DNA from: Pardosa pseudoannulata
Taxonomy: Eukaryota > Arthropoda > Arachnida > Araneae > Lycosidae
Length of the DNA stretch: 64,000 nt
Assembly: GCA_032207245.1 (NCBI GenBank)
Contig: CM063510.1
Coordinates: 46,798,692 to 46,862,691, forward strand
Reading direction: 5' to 3'
Of this stretch, positions 48,183 through 59,429 are shown piece after piece (position 1 is the first letter of the stretch; each line of letters starts with the position of its first letter). The notes under the pieces are model-generated. The model saw nothing but the letters and a program-made list of their open reading frames with translations. It ran no database searches and was not told the origin of the DNA. Both the position numbers and the translations under genes were made by a program.

Positions 48183-49401
48183 AAAATGGTATCGCTTCTG
48201 CAATAATTAAATTGCGACCTGTGTGTTTTTGAATTATCTATAATGATCTATAAAGGTCTACTCTTGCCTCTCCAAAAGTGTTGATCCATCTCAAGTCTCA
48301 TGGGAACAAAATCATGTGCTTCACTCACTGTGGGGCTGACATTGGTGACTAATGTGTATATTCTTGGAACATCCTACTCAGAGCTGTTGTACTGTAAAGA
48401 CGATCGGCACACCGATGCGTTTTGATCACCAATAAATGTGAAATCGCATAATGCTGGACTTAGTTTTCTGATGCCATGCCTGTGTTAGATATGCGAAATC
48501 AAATGCATCATCACTTCGGAAACTATGACGTGAAGTAGAACAACTGCGGGACTATCTAGCTTCTGAACTAGTGAATGTGGAATTAAAGGTGGGGGAGAAC
48601 GAAATCTGTGAGCTGGCTTTTCGGTTTTTCGTTTCGTCGCTCATCACTTGCACGAAGTTCCGACGAGATTGTTATCTCCACCTCGTCGATGGTTAATATG
48701 AATTGGTTGAGATAAATACCTATGTGCATATATAATGTACTGTAAATTATTCTTTAGGTTTTATCATGTTGTGTTAAGAGCCTCGTCTGAGAAATTTTTC
48801 TTTATTTATTTTTTACGTTTATCACTTTACTTTTGCATCTACTTATTTGTTCTAGTTTAATAAATATTTTTGTTTACTTTAAAATAAAATGTATTATTTT
48901 CTTCCATACGTGACGACATGTTGTTTTAAATAGTTAATGGACTTTGACTCCACTACACACAACCCACTCATGGGCTTGTAATAAAATATACCCCAACAGA
49001 CTGCAGCTGAGTTGCATTGCCGTACAATAACTAGAATAAATATGGACTATTTCTCCTGTGTAATAGGTGAATATTTCTCTTCACCAATCACACATGAAGT
49101 TATAGCCTGTATTTCTCGTAGCCAGGGTTTATTTGGCAATGCAGCTTTACTGTATTCATCTCGCCTTAGGTTGCCTTCTGCATAGTCTCTTTCGTAATTT
49201 AAATATTCATTCCCTCTAGCAGGTCCACATTTTGAGAATTCTTTAAAAAATATATATACCGCATGATAAAACAGCAAATTTTCTATGGGACTATCACTTC
49301 CTTTCAAATTTTTTTATATCTCTTAAATGTACCTATTTGCTTTTGTAAAATATATATCAACATTTCTCACAAATAATTTCATATTTAACATATTTTTCTC
49401 G
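48183..49401. other. Unassigned DNA with one weak exon-like frame
   Basis: A minus-strand frame at 49047-49240, opening after TATTTTTTAAAG, reads FSKCGPARGNEYLNYERDY and then KPWLREIQAITSCVIGEE before a stop. Composition is protein-like, but I recognise no family. The rest is unassigned. Confidence 0.25.

Positions 49402-49428
<27 letters not shown>
49402..49428. repeat. Poly-T run, 27 bp
   Basis: Uninterrupted T run. No retroelement or processed pseudogene body is recognised next to it. Confidence 0.95.
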
Positions 49429-49432
<4 letters not shown>

Positions 49433-49454
49433 GAAAGCTATCATCGTATGGACT

Positions 49455-49640
49455 TTGGCTGTTCCAACATGTAGTATTTTTTTAAAGAATTATTAACAGT
49501 TAATTTTTTAAAGAATTATTTTGCGAACTGGCTAGATGGAATTTTATTTTTACCATAGGTTAACATGGAGCGAGAGGAATCCAATATAATGGGTGCAGAC
49601 CAGGGCCACGCGAGATAAGATTATCTGGCTGTAATGCTGT
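49455..49640. repeat. Interspersed repeat, copy 2 of 2
   Basis: Partner of 22395-22560, same orientation. Confidence 0.65.
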
Positions 49641-50800
49641 TTGTTGTGACGTCACAACAAACATCCTACTACTCGATCGTTCTCAAATCAAGTCCTGCAT
49701 AATTCCAGTTGAAAAAAAATTATTCGTTTACTAGACAGTTCAAATTATTTGGTACTTAAATGGATACCAGTATTTCATCATTTTTATAGCAGGTTTATAC
49801 TTTAACAATAGAATTTTTTAATAGTGTATATATTTTGATGGACTTTAAATACTTTTTCTTGCCTATAAAAATTTTTTTCTTAAATAATTTATGGTTTTTA
49901 ATTTTATCACTTCAGAAAAAGAAAGAAAATTATACAAATACATTATAAAAGATATTAGCCTGAAATAAAATATAAGTCGTTAATAAAAAAGAAAATCTTT
50001 ACATCCATAATAAATCTATTTTTATTATTAATATTTGCATACAATAAGTCAAAACATAAAATTACAATTATTATATAAAATTAATGACAATTTATGCATA
50101 TTTTTAAAACAATCATTCATTTCTATTCCTTGTCGAATATACACAAAATGTAACGAAAATATATAGAGTGCAATAATATTAAAATAAATATATAATACTT
50201 AAATAACCGATGTTGCTAATTTTGGTTTATAGTTTTGGGATTTAATTTATCATTTCTTATTTTACCTTAATTATTAATAAATATATTGGTGGCAATAGAA
50301 AAACAGTGTTTAGTGAAGCTTTTTAAGGGTGTTATTAGAAGAACAATAAATATCTGGGATTGCAGATAAAATGCCTATTTTTTTTTCAAAGAAAACTATA
50401 TAAATCAAATCAATAATTAATTAAAAATTATTTTCAGTTATTACTACATTGTACTCTCGCGTAGCCCCGGGCAGATCTACTCTTAAATAGGAAAAAATCC
50501 TCAGATATCCCTGTTTTCCAATTTGAAATGAATACAATATTATTCCAATATTATGTAAAATAGATAATACAATACTGCAATATCATGTATATGTATTACA
50601 ATATTATGTATACCAGAGTGAAAAATAGTTATCCCTATACTTGAGTTATAGATAATCATTTTCCGTATTGTAATTTAATATATTATTAAATATCGCACAT
50701 TACTTTAATTTGTTTAAAGCCTCAGAATCTTTAGGCGGCCCGTAGTTTGCTCTTTCTGCTCTGGACAATCACCCCAAATTTTCGAGAATATGATATTTTG
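49641..50800. other. AT-rich unassigned DNA
   Basis: Very AT-rich. No feature supported. Confidence 0.45.
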
Positions 50801-50819
50801 TTATTTCGATGGACATTTT

Positions 50820-51001
50820 GTCGAATGATGACCGAATGGTTATGGTGCTGGCTTTCGAAACCGGAGTTCGTGGGTTTAAATCCCACAGTGGCACGGATGT
50901 TCGTAGCCGTTCAGAATCGGCTTTAGGCAGTAGGCCCCGGTCTCATTAGCCCTCGTGTTGCAAAAAATAGACCGTAGCGCTCCATATCAAACCAAACCAA
51001 A
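50820..51001 (+). mobile_element. SINE-1 copy, full length with target duplication
   Basis: Standard head, body and AAACC tail; the B box is altered to GGGTTTAAATCCC. The duplication TCGATGGACATTTT / TCGTTGGACATTTT agrees at 13 of 14 bases (50806-50819, 51002-51015). Confidence 0.95.
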
Positions 51002-51495
51002 TCGTTGGACATTTTACGATTTTTCGAGCCTTACACATAAATTTACTTTTACGGCAGGTGCATCGACTGAAATCATGACAAATAGCTTTGTCTATTAGAT
51101 ATCTTCACTTTACAGTAGTTTGTATACACGTAATATCAAATAAATCTTCTATCACGAAGTTTTTCGGACTCGAATCCTATGATATATAAAATGACAGCTG
51201 ATTACTTTGTCAATGAATATAATCTACAAATGTGTTTAAATATCACATTCATTATACTTTCAGGAATCTTTAACAACTTGGCTTTATGATTTTTATCAAT
51301 TTATAGTAGAAGCTTAATAAGAAACTTACAAAATATTCGGTGATAGAGTACATTATTAAATTTTCAAAAAATTCTAAAATTTAGTTATTTGCCAAAGAGC
51401 AAGAAATTTTTCTCATCTAATCACAATTTAATGCGTTAGAATTTATTTGAAAAGAAAATAATGTGAAAAACTATTTTTAAAAGGCCAGAGATCGA

Positions 51496-51661
51496 ACGAT
51501 GGGCGAATGGTTAGGGCACTGATCTTTGTTACCAGAATTCATGGGTTCGAATCCCACTGTAGTATGGATGTTTGTAGCCTCTCGGAATCGGCTTTAAGTA
51601 GTGAGTCCCAGTTTCATTAGCCCCCGTGTTCCAAAAAAGTAGACCGTAATGTTCCAAACCA
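51496..51661 (+). mobile_element. SINE-1 copy, near full length
   Basis: A box GGGCGAATGGTTAGGGC, B box GGGTTCGAATCCC, body GGAATCGGCTTTAAG, short tail AAACC. No target duplication could be found. Confidence 0.93.
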
Positions 51662-51830
51662 AATGTCCACGAGACAAATTGGTTATGTACAACGAGACCG
51701 AAGGCTGGATCTCACATCTGCTAGTTTATAACAAATTTCGTAAACTGGGACACCGTTAATAATATATAGCTGAATAAAAGTACAACTATACAAATCACAT
51801 TTTATAGTATAAAGTAGACACAAGTGTAAA

Positions 51831-52460
51831 AAGAAATTAGGAAAATAGTTATTTAATGATATATATTCGGAAAAATATTTCTTAAAATAACTTTTAATGT
51901 CTGTTAAGTGAAATATTTTGAAATATTTTAAATACATGGAATATTTTTTTAATAAATTTCTCAAAATTCATTCACATTTCTAAAATAAGTCTATGCAAAC
52001 GTCATGATTTAGTAGGGGACTCTGGTATGTTTACGTTTTAAATTTATTACCAAATACTATCAATTAATCTTTGAATATTTTAAAAGTTAACAAAAAACTA
52101 TTGCTTTTATTTGTATGTTTGTTGACGTTAGAACTTTGATGATTCAAAAAAGGAACAGAACTTTATCGCGTAAAGTAAAAAAAAGAGTTAAAAAATAGGA
52201 GAATACTTATTTAATGTATATATATTTAAATACTTTTTTTAATACCTGTTATGTGAAATAGTTTGATGGATTTTAATGTTGGGAATATTTTTTATAACTC
52301 CCTAAAAAATCATTCACATTTCCAAAAATAAAATATTTAAAAACATGTATGACTTAGTAGGGCCGTCTGGTTTGCCTACGTTTTAAAATAATTACCAAAT
52401 ATTTTCTGTAAATCTGCATGTTTATTGCAGTTAGAACTGTTGATGATTCAAAAAATGAGC
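51831..52460. repeat. Tandem duplication of a 280-350-bp unit
   Basis: Copies at about 51831-52180 and 52181-52460 share TTATTTAATG, TGTGAAATA or AAGTGAAATA, TTCACATTTC, TTTAGTAGGG-like and GTTTACGTTTTAAA-like words, and GATGATTCAAAAAA, all in order. Confidence 0.75.
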
Positions 52461-53160
52461 ATCTATTGATATCTTTGACACTCATAGATTAAGACATCTA
52501 GTTCTCATTAAGGATGTATTTGATGTTCATTATTTGAAAAGAAATTTTTGAATGTGATCTACTATAATCATACCTAACAGCTATATCTATTACAAAACTT
52601 CATATTGCAATGCCTTTCTTATATCTGATAACAAATAAATCTCTCGTCACATTTTTTTTTCAAAATAGAATCTTATAATTGGAGCGTAAAATAAATTTGC
52701 TCCAGTATTTGCCAGGCAAATTTAAACATGATAAAAACTTAAAAAATGGAGCTTAAATTACACATTGTGGCTGCAAATATGTTTTTCAAGATACAATGAA
52801 ATTATTTAAACTTTTCTGATCCATTTTATGTATTTATTTGAACACAGAAAACTGTAAATGTATGTGTAAGTATGTATGTATATATGTATAAGTATGTATG
52901 CATGTACTTCGTATTGGCAATTTTTTTCTACGATATTGAAAGTTTACCGTTCTTTGGATTAAGACTTTTCCCCAAAAAATTCCGGCTATGTCCTAATTTG
53001 TATGCATTTGTGTGCTTAATGAATACCCAGACTTTTTTCTTATAGTCTAGAGATATTGATATAAATATCATTTTTTACCTTTAAACTATGTTTATTTATT
53101 TAAAAAAAACCAGAAAAACAACACAGTATTTTTATAGACAAAATCGACTACTATTCACAA
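52461..53160. other. Unassigned AT-rich DNA
   Basis: No feature supported. Confidence 0.45.
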
Positions 53161-53322
53161 GTACAAGGTATGTAACAAAAGTAATAAGAATTTTTTTTTT
53201 CTTTTTGAAAAATCACTCAGGAAAATAGGTGGTTCAGAAATGTTTATTGGAATAATAGTGATGTATTCCAACATCTCGGAAACTATTCCTAGTTCACAGA
53301 CCATACCTAGCAGCTATCTGTT

Positions 53323-53640
53323 GTGAAAATGCCCGTTATGCTTAAGATGCAGCAACCTATTGAGCTACGCTATGCAACACTGTTTTGCTTTAAACTCGGT
53401 AAAAGTGGAAAAAAAATCTTGCAAATACTAAGCGAGGATTGCAAAGATGAAGTTATGTCCCAATCGCAAGTTTACAAGAGGCACTATTTTCGGAATGGTC
53501 TACAGACCATTGAAGACTGTTCTTGCTGTGGACGACTATCGACTATGAAATGGATGATAACATCAAACGAGTGAGGAATGTTCTAAACTTTGATTAAGTT
53601 TACATTCAACTGTTCAATTTTTAATTGCTAATGCAGAATC
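53323..53640 (+). pseudogene. mariner transposase N-terminal part
   Basis: ELRYATLFCFKLGKSGKKIL, SQSQVYKRHYFRNGLQTIED and CGRLSTMK match the N-terminal helix-turn-helix region of mariner transposases (RFCFKLGK, EDDPRSGRPST). A frameshift then gives MDDNIKRVRNVLNFD in another frame, followed by stops before the hAT insertion. Confidence 0.88.
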
Positions 53641-53675
53641 TTACTTAGAAGTGCACAATCCCTTGCAGAAAAAGG

Positions 53676-53707
53676 CAGGGCCGTAACTAGATCTTTTGGC
53701 ACCCTTG

Positions 53708-53748
<41 letters not shown>

Positions 53749-54563
53749 CGCCTTTGCCGCCAAATATGCTGAAAAATATATAAACATATTTTTTTATATC
53801 ATATAAAGAAGGAACTCACAAACTATTTTGTTAATTCATAAAATGTTCCTAGTTTATGAATTTTTAATTTTTCTTTTATTTTTGCTTTATTAATACTTAA
53901 AATATTTTCAACACTCTGTGTGTGTGTGGGGGGGGTGTTATTTTACTGATAAATGAAATTTGAGGGGAATAAATTTTATTTGTACTTTAAATTTTCATAA
54001 AATATTGACGAATTTCTAAATTTAAATTTAGTTCTAATTACTTTAATAGATTCAAAATTTAAAACGAATACCCGGATTTATACCAAGGCATTTTAGAAGT
54101 GTTTAGTAAACATTTTATAAGAATTTATAACAAGTTTAGTCTCTAGAAATGTTTTAAAAATTAAGAAACTTCATAAAAAATTTCTAAACACTTTGGAATT
54201 TATAAGTAAAATCGGACTTTATAATATAGAAAATTAATTTTCAACTTTTTCTTGTTTCTACTCGGATCGAATCGTGGCCGAACGAAGGCCGATTGGTTAG
54301 GGTGCTGGCCTTTGGATCTGGAGTTCGTGGGTTCAAATCCCAATATGGCATGGATGTTCGTAGCCGTTCGGAATCGGCTTTAAGCAGTAGGTCCCGGTCT
54401 CATTATCCCTCGTGTTGCAAAATGTAGACCGTAGCGCTCCAAACCAAACCAAACCGGATAGAATCGTCCTCTTTCGGATTCCATTTTCATAAGAGTGAGG
54501 CAGCCCTATGACTGATGCGCCCTTGGCAAATGCCACCTTTGCCATGCCCTAGTTACGGCCTCG
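53676..54563. mobile_element. hAT MITE, 888 bp, inside mariner
   Basis: Ends CAGGGCCGTAACTAG and, reverse-complemented, CGAGGCCGTAACTAG. A perfect 8-bp duplication, GAAAAAGG, flanks it at 53668-53675 and 54564-54571. A 35-bp poly-A run (53710-53744) lies 35 bp inside the left end and mirrors a GGCACCCTTGGCA / TGCCAAGGGCG pair near both ends. No coding capacity. Confidence 0.95.
54276..54454 (+). mobile_element. SINE-1 copy, full length, inside the hAT MITE
   Basis: A box GGCCGATTGGTTAGGGTGC, B box GGGTTCAAATCCC, body TAAGCAGTAGGTCCCGGTC, tail AAACC units. The duplication CGGATCGAATCGT / CGGATAGAATCGT agrees at 12 of 13 bases (54263-54275, 54455-54467). Confidence 0.96.
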
Positions 54564-54589
54564 GAAAAAGGGTAAGCAGTGTCCGTTCC

Positions 54590-54880
54590 CAAATCACTGG
54601 CAGCAGGATTGTCCACCACAATGCTCGACCTCCTACAACATTGGTTATAACTGAATACCTATCAAAAACACATTCCCATACTGTCCCAACCTGGAATCCT
54701 GTGATTTATTTATTTTTTACGTCTTAGGAAGAACATAAAAGAACTAATTTTAGTATACTTGAAGATGACTAAAGAGGCTTAAATACAAGGCTTCAAGCCG
54801 TCTTCAAAAGGAATCCGATCAATTTTACAGCTATTGGCAGCAATGAAGGATTCATTGTTTGCTGCCCAAGATTCATACTT
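54590..54880 (+). pseudogene. mariner transposase C-terminal part
   Basis: RIVHHNARPPTTLVITEYLS matches the second catalytic block of mariner transposases (HHDNARPHT). The catalytic Asp is missing by a three-base deletion. Downstream similarity fades through stops and shifts. Confidence 0.8.
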
Positions 54881-55043
54881 TTAAAATTAACTGTTTTTTT
54901 TCTTTTTGTAAGTTACTGATTCACCCGACCCAGCAAACGCCATACGTGAATTTTTTTTTCTTTTTTTTCTTTTTTTTTCCTTTTTGTAAATAGATATTTT
55001 TTTCAAATTACTTTTGGAACATATCTTGTATTCACTTATTTAA

Positions 55044-55485
55044 CCCTTTCGTGGCCGTGGGAAAATTACTTCCCACCTACACGATCTTACAAAATACACC
55101 TGTGGGTGGCACAAAACGGTGGCGCAAAACCCATTATAATATATTGGTCTTGTTATTGAAAAGACGGAAAGACTGATTCCCGCTTCCGTTTTGCGCTGTC
55201 ATCAATTGTTCGATCGATTGGAATGCTGAACGATAGCCGATTAGTTAGGGTGCTGGCCTTCGGTACCGGAGTTCGTGGGTTCGAATCCCACAGTGGCATG
55301 GATGTTCGTAGCCGTTCGGAATCTGCTTTAAGCTGTAGTTCCCGGTCTCATTAGCCCTCGTGTTGCAAAAAGTAGACCGTAGCACTCCAAACCAAATCAA
55401 ACCAATCGATCGATTGAATAAAATTAGCAGCTCTGTTTTTACAGTTTGGAAACGTGGAGTGAGAAATAAATGGCTCACGAAAGGG
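55044..55485. mobile_element. piggyBac-like MITE interrupted by SINE-1
   Basis: Ends CCCTTTCGTGGCC and, reverse-complemented, CCCTTTCGTGAGCC. Flanked by TTAA (55040-55043) and TTAC (55486-55489). Without the SINE and its duplication it is about 246 bp. It begins 14 bp beyond the mariner right end. Confidence 0.75.
55221..55405 (+). mobile_element. SINE-1 copy, full length with perfect duplication
   Basis: Closest to the consensus of the family: CTTCGGTACCGGAGTTCGTG, GGGTTCGAATCCCACAGTGG, CTCATTAGCCCTCGTGTTGC. The 11-bp duplication TCGATCGATTG is perfect (55210-55220, 55406-55416). Confidence 0.96.
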
Positions 55486-55549
55486 TTACAGAATTTTCCC
55501 TTTCTCAGATTTTTATATAGGTGCGTTTTCACTGTCAATATTCGGTAGT

Positions 55550-55975
55550 AATAATTTCAGGTATTAATGGGTTAAACTCCATAGAAAAATACAATTAGAT
55601 TTCAACGATTTTCAATTATACTATGCAATAATTTATGCACTGAATCAGAAACACGTATCATTTTTCTATTTCAAGATGATACAGAAATATCATTAGTTTC
55701 TCATTTTATGAAGCTATCACATGTTAATACTAAAACAATTATAAATCCGGTTGCTTGTTTATTTTTTAGATAAAAAAAGTTTGAGCGTTACTGTTTTCGA
55801 AAACTCAAACAATGGGGGAAAATCCGAATCTCGTGAAACTTTGGCTGATTCTAAAACAAAAAGATTGAAAGTACACTTAATTTGATATCGCGCTGAAGAT
55901 AAATAATTGCAAAACATGATGTCGTCTTATTGTAGAGAAACACAGGATACAAACACATGCTTATATACATGACAT
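55550..55975. other. Unassigned DNA
   Basis: No feature supported. Confidence 0.45.
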
Positions 55976-56309
55976 GTCGTGGCGCAGAGTTAAGGCGAAT
56001 GGACAACAGTCTTCTTGATAACAATAAGTTAATTAAACCATCGTTAAAGTAAAACTTACACCATTTTCACTTTTCAGTCGAAGACAAGCGTAGAGTGTTG
56101 TTGACAGCTCCATGTCCACGCGCTGATTGAAACTTATCTGTTTGCAAGCTCATCAAATAGTTCAAAAATGCTTCCGCCTCACCGGATGATCCTAAAAGCT
56201 TAAGCGATCGTAGGTCTTTTTCATTTATTTTATTATTATAAAAGAGTTACCTTTTTAAAATAGCTATTAACTCACGTAATTTCCAACTACCCTTTTTTAA
56301 ACCTGACAA
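55976..56309 (+). repeat. TAR-2 interspersed repeat, copy 3
   Basis: Starts GTCGTGGCGCAGAGTTAAGG and ends TTAAACCTGACA, with the same internal words as copy 1. This copy has only vestigial flanking TA (ATATATAA), unlike the other three. Confidence 0.85.
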
Positions 56310-56597
56310 ACATATATAAAAGGAGCAACTTCTAAAAGAAGTTAATATGAAGAATAGTCTCAATGCGAGTATTCACGCTGAATATCTCCGCCCGGTGGCT
56401 CTACTCAGACAAAACGGTTGCCTTTTGAAATGAAACCTGCTTTGAATTTTAAACAGAATTTGTAAACACAATGTCTAAAATTATCTTTATAGGGATAAAT
56501 TGACGGATTTGTAACATGTAATTTTATGAGTTTTTCTGAAATATATAACATATTAATAACCGTTACTAATGCCAGTAAATTTACCTTCATTTTGCAG

Positions 56598-56816
56598 GGT
56601 AAAAAGGATTTTAGAGGACCAGAAAAACCAGTTTACATGAGCAATGGTTTCAATCCTCCTTTTTGCCAGGATTGTCGTCAGATATCACATGATCATACAG
56701 GAGTGCAATTCCATCATTCTCCGTATCGTGCTCTTGTTTACTTAATACGAATTGCGAAATCTACAATTTTTTTTACTATTTTTAATGAATCTCAAGAAAA
56801 ATTCATTAAATTATGA
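56598..56816 (+). CDS. Weak candidate exon, unidentified protein
   Basis: TTACCTTCATTTTGCAG is a good-looking splice acceptor. The frame after it reads GKKDFRGPEKPVYMSNGFN and PPFCQDCRQISHDHTGVQF before turning hydrophobic and stopping at 56816. I recognise no family. It may be chance. Confidence 0.18.
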   Translation, partial: GKKDFRGPEKPVYMSNGFNPPFCQDCRQISHDHTGVQFHHSPYRALVYLIRIAKSTIFFTIFNESQEKFIKL

Positions 56817-56819
56817 TGA

Positions 56820-57570
56820 AAATTTAAAAAGCAGAAAAGTAAGTAAGATAATGAATTTATTTCATCCGTTAAAGCCTGTTATTATATAGTTGCAATTGCA
56901 TTTGTGAAAAATTTTCTATTGCATTGTTTAATACTGTACTTTTTGCAGAAGTGAAGTTTTAAAATCCATTTTAAAATCTAGAGCCAGCAAAGACAAAGAA
57001 TCATGAGAAAGGAGGTTAAACTCTGCCATTACCCTGGTATAAAGGTGAAATTTTTTCTACACCTTAATTTTTCCCTAGTTAGGGAAGAATCTTGAAGAGG
57101 AGTACGATTCACGAATTTACCCTGCATTTGCATTGCTTTTTGGCCCACGTAAACGAGGCCTATGACACATAAATGCATAGATAAAACTTAAGGAACACTG
57201 CATGTGAAATATTATTGCAGTATGAAAAAAAATAGTAATAAAAAGGGAGAGTTTAGGAATACAGGAATAACTTAGAAAATAAAGGAAGCCTTACGAATTT
57301 AATATGGAACGTGAGCTCTCCAGATGTATGTACATCTATCCTAATGTGTTTTTATGATAGCAATAATGATGTTAATCACATATCTCTAGAAGGAGGATGG
57401 CTACGTGAAATTGTTCTTCGAAGGCAGTTTCATAAGTTTTCTATCCTGTTAAAATCAGGACCCTAGCTGGCCTCTGTGTACTCTTAATTTCTGTAATTAG
57501 TCAATTACAGAAATTTTAATCCCGAAATTATGGCCCTATTTTACTTGCCCAGCCATCAATACAGAACACG
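56820..57570. other. Unassigned DNA
   Basis: A short hairpin, TTTCTGTAATT-AGTC-AATTACAGAAA, lies near 57500. Nothing else supported. Confidence 0.45.
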
Positions 57571-57573
57571 GAG

Positions 57574-57656
57574 AATCAACCTTTGGCCGGCTCGAGCCTC
57601 GAACCCACAACTCTGATTTTGTGATCGACACCTTTATTTACTGAGTTACTGTGGCT
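57574..57656 (-). pseudogene. tRNA-like remnant or SINE head
   Basis: On the minus strand: GAGCCACAGTAACTCAGTAA (A-box region), GATCACAAAATC at the anticodon position, and GTGGGTTCGAGGCTCGAGC (B box). Stems are imperfect and the acceptor ends do not pair well, so it is probably not a functional tRNA. Confidence 0.5.
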
Positions 57657-58118
57657 CTTATAACCCAAACTTTGAGGTATCTAATTTTTTAAATTAAAAA
57701 AATTAAATTCAAAAGGTTGCCATTATCGTGCTATAAAAGGAAAAGCTATTGTTTGTCTTAACATAATTGAGGTTTACAGAATGTAAAAGATAATTAGCCT
57801 CTATATTTACTATAAAAAACTAATATTTAATTTTTTAATTTTCGTAATTCGAAAAGTTCGAAAAGGTAATTAGATTTCTATTTTTTAAAATTATAGTATT
57901 TATTTTATTTTTCAAGAATGTATAGTTCATACAATAAATCTAAATAGTTCTTTAAAAGTTCGACTATTAATAATGCTAGAGCACTAATCTAAATGGAGTT
58001 CAACTTTTTTATTTTATATTGAATCAAATATAGTATGATTTTTAAGGACCTTACTCAATGAAGACATTGTAGGTAAAAAGATACCATGACCCCTTAAGAA
58101 CAAAGCAACTCCGTTTAC

Positions 58119-58243
58119 TTTTCGATCCCGCTGGTGGCATGGATGTGCGTAGCCATCGGAATCGGCTTTAAATTGTAGGTCTCGGTCTCATTAGCCTCTG
58201 TGCAGCAAAACTGTAGACCGTAGCACTCCAAACCAAACCAAAC
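58119..58243 (+). mobile_element. SINE-1 copy, 5'-truncated
   Basis: Starts within the B box (TTCGATCCCGCTGGTGGC) and continues through GGAATCGGCTTTAAATTG to a tail of AAACC units. Confidence 0.9.
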
Positions 58244-58919
58244 CGTTCGATTTTAGTGTATTCGGTATCGACGGAGTCACACTTTGCGGTTAAGATCCAG
58301 CAATTTGTTCCATTAGTTGAACGATAAACAAGAACGAAGAAAATGAGTGATAAATGATTATTGATGAGTCAGTAATTTTTCTCTTATTTCTGCAGCAGGT
58401 GCACAACGAGGTACCTATATCAGCAATATTATCGATACGGAAGACTATCTTCAAACGATTAACATGGAAATAAATAATATTTGAGATATTTTTACAATAG
58501 TTGAAAACACCACTTTGTGGCAATTGTTTTACGAATTAGATCAGAGATTGCTGAACCATATTAGTAGTTCACCAAGAAATTTTCGTTAGATCTCAGTATC
58601 ATGCTGAGATTGGCTAACATGGATGGCTGATTTATCTTTAAAATAGCTTTCTTCAAGCTCAGAAAATAAAGAAATGAAGTGGGGGATTATCAAAAACTAT
58701 GGTTATATGGCAGATATTCTTCAAGTTTTCCCACTTATCCAGAAACAAATTAGTGTGTGGCATTTCTAATAAATGTGATAGGCAACTGTGCATAGTTTTA
58801 GTCACTTACAGCACCAGTTTTAAATTTAGCACAAGTGGCAACTCGTTTGGAAAACTGATCTTGCTAAAAACTCTGCTGTTTTTCGATTTCTGTGGACGAA
58901 GTATGTAACTGTAGCTGAA
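58244..58919. other. Unassigned DNA, possibly decayed mariner upstream part
   Basis: It precedes a mariner C-terminal remnant in the right orientation, but no transposase motif can be read here with confidence. Confidence 0.35.
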
Positions 58920-59242
58920 TTTTACGGATGAACTTTTCGCCAAGGATGTTATCTTCCTTCAGGACAACGCGAAATCTCCTACATCTTAGAAGACCATCAA
59001 GCTGTTGAAGCAGTTTCGCTAGGACATACATCATCGAAAAACTCTTATAGCCAGGACTTCCCCTTTACTTGAAGGACCATCTAGGAGGCCAACGATTCGC
59101 TTCAGATGATGATGTGGAACAGTTCGCGACATCGTCGCTGAATAAGCCAGGACAGGATTTAATCCAAGTGGAAATATTCTCACTCATCTCACGAAGCGAT
59201 AATTGACTAAACAGGTATGGACACTGTGTTGAAAGATAACTG
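58920..59242 (+). pseudogene. mariner transposase C-terminal remnant
   Basis: DVIFLQDNAKSPTS aligns with the second catalytic block (FLHDNARPHT). After stops and a frame change, KDHLGGQRFASDDDVEQF and SLISRSDN, then LNRYGHCVER, match the C-terminus of SETMAR-type mariner transposases (HLGGKRFASDDEV, KCLNRYGDYVEK). Several stops and at least one shift. No terminal repeats were identified. Confidence 0.85.
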
Positions 59243-59337
59243 AACGTATGCTCTATCAGTTGCATGCATTGCTTGTAGGGAATAGAATGCCCACCGTTCA
59301 GTGCAGGATTTGTGATCTTACTTTTTGGATCACATTG

Positions 59338-59428
59338 TAGCTGTTCGGAATCTGCTTTAAGCAGTAGGTCCCAGCCTCATTAGCCCTCGAGTAGGAAAAT
59401 AGTAGACTATAGACTGTAGACCAAACAA
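59338..59428 (+). mobile_element. SINE-1 copy, 5'-truncated
   Basis: TGTTCGGAATCTGCTTTAAG, AGTAGGTCCCAGCCTCATTA, GCCCTCGAG, then a degraded tail CCAAAC. Confidence 0.85.
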
Positions 59429-59429
59429 A

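Larger units (their letters stand above)
53164..55028 (+). mobile_element. mariner element interrupted by a hAT MITE
   Basis: The left end CAAGGTATGTAACAAAAGTA and the reverse complement of the right end, CAAGATATGTTCCAAAAGTA, form a terminal inverted repeat of about 25 bp. TA flanks both sides (53162-53163, 55029-55030). Transposase pieces occur before and after an 888-bp hAT MITE. Without the MITE and its duplication the mariner is about 970 bp, so it is also internally deleted. Confidence 0.9.

Noticed and set aside
48330..48780. A gypsy-like primer site or gag start (TTGGTGACTAATGTG)
   Set aside because: Only a short word matches. No LTR boundary, inverted ends or Gag motif could be found.
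53710..53744. Poly-A run as the tail of a processed pseudogene or LINE
   Set aside because: It lies 35 bp inside the left end of a hAT MITE whose boundaries are fixed by a perfect 8-bp duplication. No retrocopy body precedes it.
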